A stretch of 64,000 nucleotides of DNA from Archangium_A sp035910535 (GTDB taxonomy: Bacteria > Myxococcota > Myxococcia > Myxococcales > Myxococcaceae). The position numbers and the translations under genes are program-made. Under the pieces are notes generated by a model. It did not search any database and was not told the DNA's origin. It saw nothing but the letters and a program-made list of their open reading frames with translations. This document shows positions 9,933-21,109 of the stretch, in pieces (position 1 is the stretch's first letter; every line of letters starts with the position of its first letter). The stretch covers positions 86,160-150,159 of the forward strand of contig JAMHXF010000099.1 of the NCBI GenBank assembly GCA_035910535.1. The letters run 5' to 3'.

Positions 9933-10877
9933 ATGGGCACGTATCTGAATCGCACCGCCGTGAAGCACCATGCGCCAGTGGCGGCGTTGGCGAAGGTCAA
10001 CCAGCTCGACAACCCGAGCGCGAGTCGTGCCGGGGCGGCGCTGACGGCGCCCAGCGCGTTCACCACGGCGCGCGTGGCGGCACCGGCGGCCGCGAAGGCG
10101 AAGGTGAAGACCTCGCCGCTCACCTACCGCGTGCGCGCTGGCGACACCGTCGCCTCCATCGTCAAGAAGCTGCGAGTCACCCGCGGCGAGCTGGGCGCGC
10201 TCAACGATCTCTCGAAGCCGCTCACGCAGGGGCAGCTGCTCAAGCTCGGCGTGCGCGCCGACCACCCCGCGAGCCGCCGCCCGCCGCCGCTCCCGAAGAA
10301 GTGGAGCACGTTCTTTCACGGCACGAACTACCGCTTCGCGAACTCGCTGCAGGGCCTCAAGCACGCGTCGAAGAACCAGAAGGCCATCGACCTCGACGTC
10401 AACATCACCAAAGACGGCGTGGCGGTGAACACGCACTGGGCCGACGTGCTGCAGCGCGGTGGCTTCTACGACCCGAAGGGCAAGCTTCCGAAGAACGCGC
10501 GCGTCAGCCAGCTGACTGCGGCCGAGGTCTTCCGGCTCCGCTCGAAGGACGGCTACCGGATCCGCTCGATGAAATACATGCTGCGCAAGGCGGCGAAGCT
10601 CGGCGTGCGCGTCGAGTACGAGGCCAAGGGCAGCAAGCCCTTCGAGTACGGCAAGGGTGGCCTCAAGACCTTCGTCGACGCGAAGAAGATCTCAGATGCC
10701 GCGCGCACGCAGGTCTTCGTGAAGACGATTTCCACCACGTCGGGCGCGATGGAGCGGCTCAAGGCGGCGCATCGCGCGGGCTTCACCACGGTGCTGCTGC
10801 CTCGCGGCCCCGTGCCGAAGAGCTGGCGGCCGTACATCGACTACGTGCGCGGCCCGGTGAAGTGGGTCAACGGCTGA
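9933..10877 (+). CDS. LysM protein with glycerophosphodiesterase-like domain
   Basis: The 314-residue protein starts at ATG 9933; an upstream start (9894) would add 13 residues. Residues 1-60 are a low-complexity Ala/Lys leader that is not a Sec signal. A LysM domain follows (64-106: TYRVRAGDTVASIVKKL ... LTQGQLLKLG). Residues about 127-314 resemble the GDPD TIM barrel: FHGTN, then AIDLDVNITKDGVAVNTHW (151-169), which matches the family pattern of an acidic pair, TKDG and a catalytic His. LysM suggests binding to peptidoglycan. The substrate is unknown. It converges with the next gene and overlaps it by 11 bp. Confidence 0.65.
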   Translation: MGTYLNRTAVKHHAPVAALAKVNQLDNPSASRAGAALTAPSAFTTARVAAPAAAKAKVKTSPLTYRVRAGDTVASIVKKLRVTRGELGALNDLSKPLTQGQLLKLGVRADHPASRRPPPLPKKWSTFFHGTNYRFANSLQGLKHASKNQKAIDLDVNITKDGVAVNTHWADVLQRGGFYDPKGKLPKNARVSQLTAAEVFRLRSKDGYRIRSMKYMLRKAAKLGVRVEYEAKGSKPFEYGKGGLKTFVDAKKISDAARTQVFVKTISTTSGAMERLKAAHRAGFTTVLLPRGPVPKSWRPYIDYVRGPVKWVNG

Positions 10878-11379
10878 GCTGACACTCCACGCCGTCGACG
10901 TTGAGCGAGTAGCGGGGCCCGCCCGCGGCCTGCTGCACCTTGAGGTCGACGCGCTTGCCCTTCACGGTGCCTTCGATGTGGTGAATCGCTCCGAGGTCGA
11001 CGAGCTCTTCGCTCGCGAGCCGCGCGCCGTCGATCAACAGCTGCGCGCGCACGCCGGTGAGGTGGGGCTCGCCAGTCACTTCGAAGCGCAGCCCCGAACA
11101 TGTGGCCCGCAGGACGTCAGCGCGCTTCTTCGCGGAGGCGGCGCTCTGCACGCAGCCGGTGCCGGTGACGAAGTGCATGCCCGCCGGGCATGACGTGTCG
11201 AGAATGGCCACGCACTTGCCGTTCTCGAGCTTCGTGCCGCCGGGGCATGAGGGCGCAATGTTGGCGACGCACCCTTTGTTGCTCACGAAGTGCATGCCCG
11301 CGGGGCAATCGACGACGACCTCCGGGGCCGCGAGGGCGACGACGGCGCTGCAGCCGACGGCGACGAGCGCTCGGCGCAC
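10867..11379 (-). CDS. Exported Cys-rich protein with CPAGMHFV repeats
   Basis: The 170-residue product starts at GTG 11379, 4 bp after the stop of the upstream small Cys-rich gene. That start gives a signal sequence (VRRALVAVGCSAVVALAAP). Three related Cys motifs follow within 60 residues: CPAGMHFVSNKGC, CPGGTKLENGKC and CPAGMHFVTGTGC. The C-terminal half (about 95-170) is a beta-rich globular domain with two cysteines. No family is recognised. It is likely co-expressed with the gene at 11384-11578 and probably disulfide-bonded outside the cytoplasm. Confidence 0.65.
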   Translation of the reverse strand: MRRALVAVGCSAVVALAAPEVVVDCPAGMHFVSNKGCVANIAPSCPGGTKLENGKCVAILDTSCPAGMHFVTGTGCVQSAASAKKRADVLRATCSGLRFEVTGEPHLTGVRAQLLIDGARLASEELVDLGAIHHIEGTVKGKRVDLKVQQAAGGPRYSLNVDGVECQLSR

Positions 11380-11383
11380 GCGC

Positions 11384-11578
11384 TTACTTGTCGCACGCGC
11401 GGCGGCACTCGCCGACGCACTTCGACTTGTTCTGCGCGCCTGAACACTTCGAGTTGCACTTGTTCTTACACTTCGACGCGTCGTCACCGATGGCGTTGGG
11501 CGCGTCACACGAGGGCTCGACTTCGCGGGGCGCTGCGGGCGAGAACATCAACACGAGGGGCAGGAGGAGAATTTTCAT
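11384..11578 (-). CDS. Small exported Cys/Lys-rich peptide (64 aa)
   Basis: Starting at ATG 11578, the product is 64 residues with a short signal peptide (MKILLLPLVLMFSPAAP). The mature peptide is about 47 residues with eight cysteines spaced in C-x3-C and related patterns (SKCKNKCNSKCSG, KCVGECRRACDK). This resembles small metal-binding or disulfide-rich peptides. It sits immediately upstream of another Cys-rich exported gene, 4 bp apart, so the two are probably one unit. Function unknown. Confidence 0.65.
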   Translation of the reverse strand: MKILLLPLVLMFSPAAPREVEPSCDAPNAIGDDASKCKNKCNSKCSGAQNKSKCVGECRRACDK

Positions 11579-11596
11579 GGGCCCAGCTTCGCACAA

Positions 11597-12229
11597 TCAG
11601 GCGAGCCCGATGGCCTCGACGTGCGGATCGTCGTCGAGGTCGAGCTCGTGCACGTGATCAGCCGACGGCAGTGACGCGCCCAGCACCGCCCCGAACACCA
11701 GGTGCGCGCCGAGTATGATCAACGGTCGCGTGGCCCGCTTGTCTTCGTCAGCAGGCGCCCACCCGAGCCCTGGAAGCCAGCCGCCGGAGCTGGCGGCCCA
11801 GGCAGCGGCGCCGGTCGCGACGCCCCCGAGCACGCGCAGCGAACGGTTGGGAATTCGCTCGAGCAGCGGCCCGGACAGCGCACCGACCAGCGCGCCGTAG
11901 CCGAGCTGCAAGGCGAGGTCGGCGCCGCGCGGGCGAACGTCGAGACGGCCGCGCACCTTGCGCGTGGTGAGCGGGGCTCCACCGAGCAGGCCGAGCCTCT
12001 GCGCGGCGACGAGCAAGCCGCCCATGAGCGTCGACGCAGTGAGGCTCGAGACCGCGCCCCGCACCGACTGGCGCATGAGTGAGCGGCGCTCGGTGCGACG
12101 GAAGGTGCGGCGCGCGCGGGCCGTCGGCTGCCGCGGCGGAGGCGGCTTGGCGCGGGCGACGTCGTCCTTCAGGTGCGCGTCGGGGTGCAGCGCGTAGTCG
12201 GCTTCGAATTCGTGGGTGATGTCAGTCAT
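11597..12229 (-). CDS. Membrane protein of unknown function (210 aa)
   Basis: The start at ATG 12229 is supported by a good ribosome-binding site (AAGGAG, 8 nt upstream). Residues 1-60 are charged and proline-rich, ending in a basic stretch (RARRTFRRTERRS). The rest holds about four hydrophobic segments rich in Gly and Ala, including LQLGYGALVGALSG and LIILGAHLVFGAVLGASL. The layout recalls YagU/DUF1440-type membrane proteins, but I cannot confirm it. It precedes the small Cys-rich gene by 18 bp on the same strand. Confidence 0.65.
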   Translation of the reverse strand: MTDITHEFEADYALHPDAHLKDDVARAKPPPPRQPTARARRTFRRTERRSLMRQSVRGAVSSLTASTLMGGLLVAAQRLGLLGGAPLTTRKVRGRLDVRPRGADLALQLGYGALVGALSGPLLERIPNRSLRVLGGVATGAAAWAASSGGWLPGLGWAPADEDKRATRPLIILGAHLVFGAVLGASLPSADHVHELDLDDDPHVEAIGLA

Positions 12230-12359
12230 CGTTGGAGCTCCTTCGATGGTGGGAGTCACTCCCTATGCACCGCGCGTTCCGTTGCCACCCGCGCAGGGGA
12301 AAGTGCGGCGGAAGTGCGAGCCTTCGCGACCAAACCGCCTCACCTGTGGCGTGGTGGCG

Positions 12360-13379
12360 TCAGCTCTTTTTCAACGCCTTCGTCTCTGCGAGCACGCGGT
12401 CAAAGTCCGATTCGTACGCCTCGTCTTGACGCGCCCTGAACGTCTCAAACTCTGACTCGGCTTTGAGCTTCGCCGTCAGCGCGCTCACCGTTCCTTTGTT
12501 GGTGAGCACTGGGTACTCGGACATCGCGAGCATCTTGTTCAAGAACTCGGACCAGTCGTTCATCTTCGTGGGAATTCCCCGCTGAGCACGAAGCTCCGCG
12601 AGGTCGAGGTACGCCGAGACGATTCGGTTCAGCTGAGAGACCTCGTCTTCGGTGAGGTAGTTCTTCGCGACCGTCACGTCGCTCTTCACCACCTTGCCGT
12701 GAGGCGCCTGTTTCCACGTCGTCAGGCCCATGTGCGGCTTGGCCGCGTCGGCACGTTCGGCGATGCGCTCTGCTGCGGTCTGCCTGGTGATCGCCCAGTG
12801 CAGTCGGTTCTGCACGGCCGCGAAGAACTCCTTCGTCTCCGGTGCACTGGAGTCGTAGTCAATCGAGGTCGCGTAGAGGTCGGTGACCTTCTGGTAGAAG
12901 CGTCGCTCGCTCGCGCGAATCTCGCGGATGCGCTCGATCAGCTCGTCGAAGTAGTCCTTTCCGAAGAGCGTCTTGCCCTGCTTGAGGCGCTCGTCGTCGA
13001 GCATGAAGCCCTTCACGATGAACTCGCGCAGCACCGTCGTCGCCCAGATGCGGAACTGCGTGGCCTGGTGACTGTTCACCCGGTAGCCGACGGAGATGAC
13101 GGCATCGAGGTGGTACCACTGCCGTTGGTACAGCTTTCCGTCTGGGCCAGTTGTTTCCAAAATGGAAACAACTGCCGACTCCGCTAACTCACCAGATTCA
13201 AAGATGTTTTTGAGGTGCTTGGTGATGGCCGGTACGCCGACGGCGAACAACTCCGACATCGCCTTCTGCGTCAGCCACACCGTCTCATCGCGCACCAACA
13301 CGCCGACCTTCACCGTGCCCGTCGGCGTCCGATACAGAATCAACTCGCTCGGCTCGACAGGCTTCTGCTTTTCGCTCAC
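12360..13379 (-). CDS. RhuM-family protein
   Basis: The 339-residue protein starts at GTG 13379, supported by a strong ribosome-binding site (GGGAGGAG, 8 nt upstream). The N-terminal half carries the RhuM signature: LILYRTPTGTVKVGVLVRDE, then TVWLTQKAMSELF, HLKNIFESGEL, WYHLDAVISVGYRVNS and FRIWATTVLREFIVKGFMLDD. The second half is helical and charged. RhuM is named from Salmonella pathogenicity island 3; the family is widespread and patchy, and its biochemical role is not established. No mobile-element genes flank it here. It is divergent from ileS. Confidence 0.88.
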   Translation of the reverse strand: MSEKQKPVEPSELILYRTPTGTVKVGVLVRDETVWLTQKAMSELFAVGVPAITKHLKNIFESGELAESAVVSILETTGPDGKLYQRQWYHLDAVISVGYRVNSHQATQFRIWATTVLREFIVKGFMLDDERLKQGKTLFGKDYFDELIERIREIRASERRFYQKVTDLYATSIDYDSSAPETKEFFAAVQNRLHWAITRQTAAERIAERADAAKPHMGLTTWKQAPHGKVVKSDVTVAKNYLTEDEVSQLNRIVSAYLDLAELRAQRGIPTKMNDWSEFLNKMLAMSEYPVLTNKGTVSALTAKLKAESEFETFRARQDEAYESDFDRVLAETKALKKS

Positions 13380-13482
13380 GCGCGCTCCTCCCGAGAAGCT
13401 CTCTACCTCACCGCACTGACATGTTCGGGCCGCCTCAAACCGACAGTTGACGTTGGGCCCGCCCCGCGCGACGAGACACCTC

Positions 13483-16623
<3,141 letters not shown>

Positions 16624-16926
16624 TCACGGGTTTCGTGCGCAGACGCCGCGGCCGTCACCCGGTCGCGGCCCACCTTCAGTGAAGCGCGCACAGCTGAAGC
16701 CCTCGGGGCAGTCGTGGTGCCCGTCGCAGACGAGGCGGCAGGTCGGTGGGCGCTTCGCCCCGACGAACGGCACGCACGTGAGCCGCGCTGGGCACGGCTT
16801 CGTCTCGCACGAGTCTTCGTGAATCACGTCGAGGTGCTTGGCGCTGATGACGTTGGTGCGACGTTCACAGCTGCAGCCATTCACCAGCAGGAGCACTGCG
16901 GCGAGGCCCAGCACGCGATGTTGCAT
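16624..16926 (-). CDS. Small Cys-rich lipoprotein
   Basis: The 100-residue product starts at ATG 16926 with a lipoprotein signal (MQHRVLGLAAVLLLVNGC, lipobox LVNGC). The mature protein has cysteines spaced as in EGF/dickkopf-like modules (SCETKPCPARLTC, CRLVCDGHHDCPEGFSC). It converges with ileS, the two stop codons sharing TGATCA. It is divergent from the lipoprotein at 17012 across 85 bp. Function unknown. Confidence 0.7.
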   Translation of the reverse strand: MQHRVLGLAAVLLLVNGCSCERRTNVISAKHLDVIHEDSCETKPCPARLTCVPFVGAKRPPTCRLVCDGHHDCPEGFSCARFTEGGPRPGDGRGVCARNP

Positions 16927-17011
16927 TCTCACGCACTGCATTCTGCGCGAAATGTCATTTTTGGCGCGTGCCTTGGTATCTGCCGCCAGCCCTCACACCA
17001 AGGACGTCACC

Positions 17012-17485
17012 GTGAATCGCTTCGTCGTCGCTGTGTTTTCGTCGTGCTTCGTCTTCGGTTGCGCCACGTCGTCGTCAGCGAACTACGACGTTCGCTACGC
17101 GACCGCTGGCGCGGCGACCGAGACGGCCGCTCTCAACAGCGCCGCCAGCGAAGCGTTCCGTGAAGACCCGAGCGAGCTCGCGAAGCAACAGATTGCGGCC
17201 ATCAAGGTCTTCATCGACACGGTGCCGCCGGAGCTCTCGGTCACCAACGCGGTCGTCTCTGTCGCGCGTGGCTCTTCGGCCAGGATGGTCGGCTCGGTGG
17301 AGTTGTTCGCGAAGTGGAAGACGCCGACCGAAGAAGAGGTGCTGCCCGCGATGCAGAAGGCGGCCTACGCGGCGTCGGCCAACCTCGCGTTCTGCCCGCG
17401 CAACGCCACGCGCCGGTACGCCGCGTGGCGCTGCTACCTCGTGAAGACGAGCGCGGCCCCGACCCCCGAGGCGACTTCACTCTGA
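17012..17485 (+). CDS. Lipoprotein of unknown function (157 aa)
   Basis: The start is GTG 17012, backed by a ribosome-binding site (AAGGA, 7 nt upstream); earlier in-frame ATGs lack one and would destroy the signal peptide. The N-terminus is VNRFVVAVFSSCFVFGC, a lipoprotein signal. The mature part is about 140 residues, helix-rich, with a paired Cys near the end (FCPRNATRRYAAWRCYL). It recalls the small myxobacterial lipoproteins that carry a conserved alpha/beta core, but no family can be named. Confidence 0.68.
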   Translation: MNRFVVAVFSSCFVFGCATSSSANYDVRYATAGAATETAALNSAASEAFREDPSELAKQQIAAIKVFIDTVPPELSVTNAVVSVARGSSARMVGSVELFAKWKTPTEEEVLPAMQKAAYAASANLAFCPRNATRRYAAWRCYLVKTSAAPTPEATSL

Positions 17486-17639
17486 AGCGCAGCGAGCACC
17501 TCGTGAGCGGAACGCGAGGTCTCGATTGTCCAACGTGCGGAACAGTGTGAACCAGTTTGTCCGCCTACCGCCTGAATGGTGGCCGACGTACTTCATGGTG
17601 GTCGCCGGAATTCACCGGCACGTCGCAACCGAGGGAATC

Positions 17640-18218
17640 ATGCAGACCACCACCGCTTCCACCACTGCCGCCACGCCTGTCACCTCGCCGATTTCGAACT
17701 GGGTCATCGACACGGTTCACTCCGAGGTCGGCTTCCGCGTTCGTCACTTGATGGTGTCGTGGACCAAGGGCCGCTTCGACAAGTACGAGGGCTCGCTCGA
17801 GCTCAACGAGCAGGACCTGAGCAAGTCGAAGCTCTCGGTGAAGATCGACGCGAACAGCATCAACACCGGCACGGTCGACCGCGACAACCACCTGCGCAGC
17901 CCTGACTTCTTCGACGTCGCGAAGTTCCCCGAGCTGTCGTTCGTCTCGCAGCGCTTCGAGGCCGGTGAAGGTGGCGCGTTCCGCGTGCTCGGTGAGTTGA
18001 CGATGCACGGCGTGAGCAAGGCCGTGGCCCTCGACGTCGAGGAGTTCGCTGACGCCGCGAAGGACCCGTACGGCAACATCAAGCGCGGCGCGCGCGCGCA
18101 CGCGAAGCTGAACCGCAAAGACTTCGGCCTCAACTGGAACGCGGCGCTCGAGATGGGCGGCGTGGTGGTGGGCGACGTCGTGGAGATCACGCTCGAGGTC
18201 GAGCTCACGAAGAAGTGA
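17640..18218 (+). CDS. YceI-family polyisoprenoid-binding-like protein
   Basis: The 192-residue product starts at ATG 17640. The YceI lipocalin-like pattern is clear: WVIDTVHSEVGFRVRHLMVS near the N-terminus, GRFDKYEGSLELN, a TVDRDNHLRSPDFFDVAKFPELSF block, then FRVLGELTMHGVSKAVALDVE and the final FGLNWNAALEMGGVVVGDVVEITLEVEL. The family binds long isoprenoid lipids or amphipathic compounds. No signal peptide is present, so this copy is probably cytoplasmic, whereas E. coli YceI is periplasmic. Confidence 0.93.
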   Translation: MQTTTASTTAATPVTSPISNWVIDTVHSEVGFRVRHLMVSWTKGRFDKYEGSLELNEQDLSKSKLSVKIDANSINTGTVDRDNHLRSPDFFDVAKFPELSFVSQRFEAGEGGAFRVLGELTMHGVSKAVALDVEEFADAAKDPYGNIKRGARAHAKLNRKDFGLNWNAALEMGGVVVGDVVEITLEVELTKK

Positions 18219-18314
18219 AGCAGTCGCTTTGAAGGAGGCCGGAGTGTGTCGGCGCGACGCCTGCGCTCGAACGCTCTGGCCTCTCGCCTTCGAGCAAGGG
18301 CGCGCTCTTTTGAG

Positions 18315-18356
18315 GCGGTACCAAAAGAGTACCGAGTGGTCATGTTTTGGTACCGC
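18315..18356. repeat. Perfect inverted repeat, 12-bp arms, 18-nt loop
   Basis: GCGGTACCAAAA (18315-18326) is matched by TTTTGGTACCGC (18345-18356). The 18-nt loop contains an additional AGTACCG that partly repeats the arm. No T-run follows, so it is not a classical terminator. It may be an operator or an RNA hairpin in the interval upstream of the Nudix gene. Confidence 0.7.
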
Positions 18357-18416
18357 TCCGGGAGACCGACCATCAGCTGTGGTTCGTCGCGAGCCTCATC
18401 AACCCCTCGCTCTTCA

Positions 18417-18572
18417 GGCTCGTCGTCGCTGCGCCCGAATGTGCTCGCCCTCGACCAGGGCCGCGCTCTCAGCAGCTGCGCTTTCCTTGTGTGAGGTCGC
18501 GTGCCTGCGCGCGAAAGGCACCGCGAGAAGTCGTTCAACCCCAGCGCGCTTCACGGCTCGTCGTCGCTGCGC
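18417..18572. repeat. 18-bp direct repeat pair
   Basis: The sequence GGCTCGTCGTCGCTGCGC occurs at 18417-18434 and again at 18555-18572, 138 bp apart, both in the gene-free interval. The second copy ends 13 bp before the Nudix start codon. The origin may be a local duplication. Confidence 0.6.
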
Positions 18573-18585
18573 TACGCGCGCTCGC

Positions 18586-19137
18586 ATGTCGCTCACCGAG
18601 TTGCTGACGTCGCACCACGCCGCCGACGAAAAAGAAGCGACCGACCTCCAGTCGATGCGCGACTTCGCCTCGGCACTCGCTGAGCCCTTTTCCCGCTCGC
18701 AGTGGCCTGCGCACTTCACCGGCAGCGCCGTGGTCGTCACGCCAGACGGGTCGCGCGTGTGTCTGGTGCTGCACGCGAAGCTGAATCGTTGGCTGCAGCC
18801 CGGCGGCCACGCCGACGCGGTCGACCACGGTGAAATGCAGAACTCCGCGCTGCGTGAAGCGCGCGAAGAGACCGGCTGTGACGTGGAGCTCCACGCGCTC
18901 GCGCCGCGCCCGCTCGATGTCGACGTGCACGTGATTCCCGCGCGCAAGACGGAGCCCGAGCACCGTCACCTCGACGTTCGCTACCTCGTCGTCGCGAAGA
19001 ACCCCGAGCAGCTCGCACACGACCCCAACGAGTCGCACGGCGCGCAGTGGCTCAGCTGGGACGAGGCGCTCGCACGTGCCGACGAAGCGCCGCTGCGTCG
19101 CCTGCTCGAGAAGGCGCGGCAGTTCGCTACGCGTTGA
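18586..19137 (+). CDS. Nudix hydrolase
   Basis: The 183-residue protein has the Nudix core GGHADAVDHGEMQNSALREA followed by REETG. The diphosphate-metal motif REAREETG is intact. However, the stretch between the GG and RE is two residues longer than usual and the first glutamate of the box is shifted. It probably cleaves a nucleoside diphosphate linked to another moiety; the substrate cannot be told. The start at ATG 18586 is the first ATG that leaves a compact N-terminal helix. It converges with the membrane-protein gene and overlaps its end by 11 bp. Confidence 0.88.
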   Translation: MSLTELLTSHHAADEKEATDLQSMRDFASALAEPFSRSQWPAHFTGSAVVVTPDGSRVCLVLHAKLNRWLQPGGHADAVDHGEMQNSALREAREETGCDVELHALAPRPLDVDVHVIPARKTEPEHRHLDVRYLVVAKNPEQLAHDPNESHGAQWLSWDEALARADEAPLRRLLEKARQFATR

Positions 19138-19744
19138 ATCTCCAACCGACGAAGCCCACCAACACGTACGCGGCGATGAGCACCAGCGGCACCGCGGCCA
19201 TCGCGAGCCAGCCTGAAATCTGCACGCCAACGGGTCGTGGCCAGTCGCTCCGCGTGAACGCAAAGCCCAGCCCTCGCCCGCGAACTTCGAGGTTCAGCAG
19301 CACGCCGGCGCACGCGTAGATGATGGGCGAGAGGCGCAGGTTGCCGAGCCACCGCCGCGTGTACGCACCGTCTCGCAGCAACAGGTAGCCGTCGTAGAAC
19401 CAGCTGCTCGCGAAGAGCGCGAGGGCGATGGCGACGACCGCGTGCGTCCACGGTCGCTCACCGACGGCGACCTTGTAGAGCGTGCCGACCGCCCAGCCCG
19501 CAGTGAGAAAGGTGAGCAGCGACATGCCGCCGCCGCTGACGACGTCCCACGTCTCGTCGTTGGTGAAGCGACCGGCGAAGGTGACGAAGAGCATCGCCGG
19601 GACGAAGAGCGCCACTTTCCACGGCACCGTGAGAAACGCGATTTCGTCACCCCACGTCGGCCGCACGTCTTTGACGGCGAGCACCGTCGCGAGCACGCAG
19701 AACGCCAACCAACCGACGACGTATTTCACGAGAAAGTCCGTCAT
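19127..19744 (-). CDS. Integral membrane protein, unknown function (205 aa)
   Basis: The product has about six hydrophobic segments, including YVVGWLAFCVLATVLAV at the N-terminus, VALFVPAMLFVTFAG, and WLAMAAVPLVLIAAYVLVGF at the C-terminus. No family motif is recognised. The final codons overlap the end of the Nudix gene on the other strand. It lies 61 bp downstream of ung on the same strand and may be transcribed with it. Confidence 0.75.
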   Translation of the reverse strand: MTDFLVKYVVGWLAFCVLATVLAVKDVRPTWGDEIAFLTVPWKVALFVPAMLFVTFAGRFTNDETWDVVSGGGMSLLTFLTAGWAVGTLYKVAVGERPWTHAVVAIALALFASSWFYDGYLLLRDGAYTRRWLGNLRLSPIIYACAGVLLNLEVRGRGLGFAFTRSDWPRPVGVQISGWLAMAAVPLVLIAAYVLVGFVGWRFNA

Positions 19745-19805
19745 GGGCGCGACCTTGCTGCCGCTGAAATCGCGACGGAACGTGTCGTCGGTGAACGGTC
19801 GCGAA

Positions 19806-20474
19806 TCAGACTGACCAGTCGATTTTCTCGCCGAGCAGCGCGTCGACGCGCGCGAAGAGCTTGTCTTTGACCACCGCGTCGACGAACGCGTGGCCGTTGA
19901 GCGGGGACGGGTGCGGCGCGCTGACGACGGGCTGCGTGGTGCCCAGCGAGTCGACCAGCTTCTGCGCCGGCTTTCCCAGACACAGAAAGACGACGGTGCG
20001 GGACTGCGAGGCGACGTGTTTCAAGACGGCCGTCGTGAACGGCTCCCAGCCTTTTTTTTGATGTGACTGCGGCGTCTTCTCGCGAACGGTGAGCACGGTG
20101 TTCAGCAGCAACACGCCGCGCTTCGCCCAGTTGGTGAGGTCTCCGTGGGTCGGCATGGGCAGGCCACGCTCGCGATGGAGGCCGGTGAAGATGTTCTTGA
20201 GCGACGCGGGGATCTTCACGTCGCGCGTCACCGAGAACGCGAGCCCGTTTGCGTTGCCCGCCGTCGGGTACGGGTCTTGACCGAGCAACACCACGCGCAC
20301 GTCTGCAGGTTTCGTCAGTTCGAGCGCCGCGAACACCTGCGGCTTCGGTGGAAATACCGTCGCCGTGTTCCATTCTGCATCGAGGAAGGTGTCGAGTTTT
20401 ACGAACGACGGGGCGTCGAGCGCGTTGCCGAGTGCACTCTTCCAGGTCGCGGGAACGAGCGAGGCCAGTGACAT
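19806..20474 (-). CDS. ung: Uracil-DNA glycosylase, family 1
   Basis: The 222-residue enzyme removes uracil from DNA to start base-excision repair. The water-activating loop GQDPYPT has catalytic Asp67 at 66-72. The uracil-recognition segment LLLNTVLTV is at 122-130, and the minor-groove intercalation loop HPSPL with His188 is at 188-192. Length and motifs are standard. ATG 20474 is chosen; a GTG three codons upstream is possible. No regulatory element was recognised. Confidence 0.97.
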   Translation of the reverse strand: MSLASLVPATWKSALGNALDAPSFVKLDTFLDAEWNTATVFPPKPQVFAALELTKPADVRVVLLGQDPYPTAGNANGLAFSVTRDVKIPASLKNIFTGLHRERGLPMPTHGDLTNWAKRGVLLLNTVLTVREKTPQSHQKKGWEPFTTAVLKHVASQSRTVVFLCLGKPAQKLVDSLGTTQPVVSAPHPSPLNGHAFVDAVVKDKLFARVDALLGEKIDWSV

Positions 20475-20512
20475 GCGCGGCACCGTAGCGCGCTCGTGTT
20501 AACTCACGGCGC

Positions 20513-21109
20513 ATGCGTTCGTTCGTGCTCGTCGTGTCGATGTTGGTGGTGTCAGGTTGTGGAACCACGCCAGCTGCCTGCAACACGACGACCTGTTCAG
20601 GGTGCTGCGATGCGACGGGCGCGTGTGTCGGTGGCAATTCGACTTCGACCTGCGGAAGCGGCGGCCTGGCCTGCGTTGATTGCGCGCGCAGCAATGCGTC
20701 GTGCGAGTTGGGTGTCTGCGCCATGACCCCCGGTGTTGACGGCGGCACCAGCGCTACGTACCCCGACGGTGGAACGCTCTACCGTTTCTGGGACGGCGGC
20801 ACCTGCGCGACGAAGACCGACTGCCCCTGCTTCTCGTCTGACGACTGCGGGCCCGGTTTCTACTGCCACTCCGAAGACAGCTCGGGCTTCAACGTGTACT
20901 GCGTGCCCGGGCAGCGCGGCGCCGGTCTCGTCGGCACGGCGTGCACCGGAGAAGCGGACTGCCTCTCTTCGCTGTGCGTCAGCTCCAACAACGACGGCGG
21001 CGACCGCTGCTCTGCCATCTGCGATGTCAACGCGGAGTGCCACACGACGTTGCCGACGTGCTTCTACGTGGGCTTCGGCATCGAGCGCTCCATCTGCTCT
21101 CCGCGCTAA
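20513..21109 (+). CDS. Cys-rich lipoprotein
   Basis: The 198-residue product has a lipoprotein signal (MRSFVLVVSMLVVSGC) and about 23 further cysteines. They occur in small repeated modules, for example CSGCCDATGACVGG near the N-terminus and CPCFSSDDCGPGFYC, CTGEADCLSSLC and CSAICDVNAEC in the second half. This is the dickkopf/EGF-like arrangement common in myxobacterial surface lipoproteins. It is divergent from ung by 38 bp. Confidence 0.78.
   Translation: MRSFVLVVSMLVVSGCGTTPAACNTTTCSGCCDATGACVGGNSTSTCGSGGLACVDCARSNASCELGVCAMTPGVDGGTSATYPDGGTLYRFWDGGTCATKTDCPCFSSDDCGPGFYCHSEDSSGFNVYCVPGQRGAGLVGTACTGEADCLSSLCVSSNNDGGDRCSAICDVNAECHTTLPTCFYVGFGIERSICSPR

Larger units (their letters stand above)
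18219..18585. other. Gene-free interval of 367 bp between YceI and Nudix genes
   Basis: This is the only gene-free stretch of more than 300 bp. It contains a perfect 12-bp inverted repeat (18315-18356) and two copies of an 18-bp direct repeat (18417-18434 and 18555-18572). Open frames cross it but none has a start with a ribosome-binding site or a recognisable product. It may be a regulatory region or a decayed gene. Confidence 0.6.

Noticed and set aside
12360..13379. Genomic island or prophage around the RhuM gene
   Set aside because: No integrase, transposase, tRNA or direct-repeat boundary is seen, and flanking genes are housekeeping or surface genes.
16927..17011. Palindrome AAATGTCATTT (16950-16960) between divergent lipoprotein genes as an operator
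   Set aside because: It is short, and one such sequence is expected by chance in a window this long.
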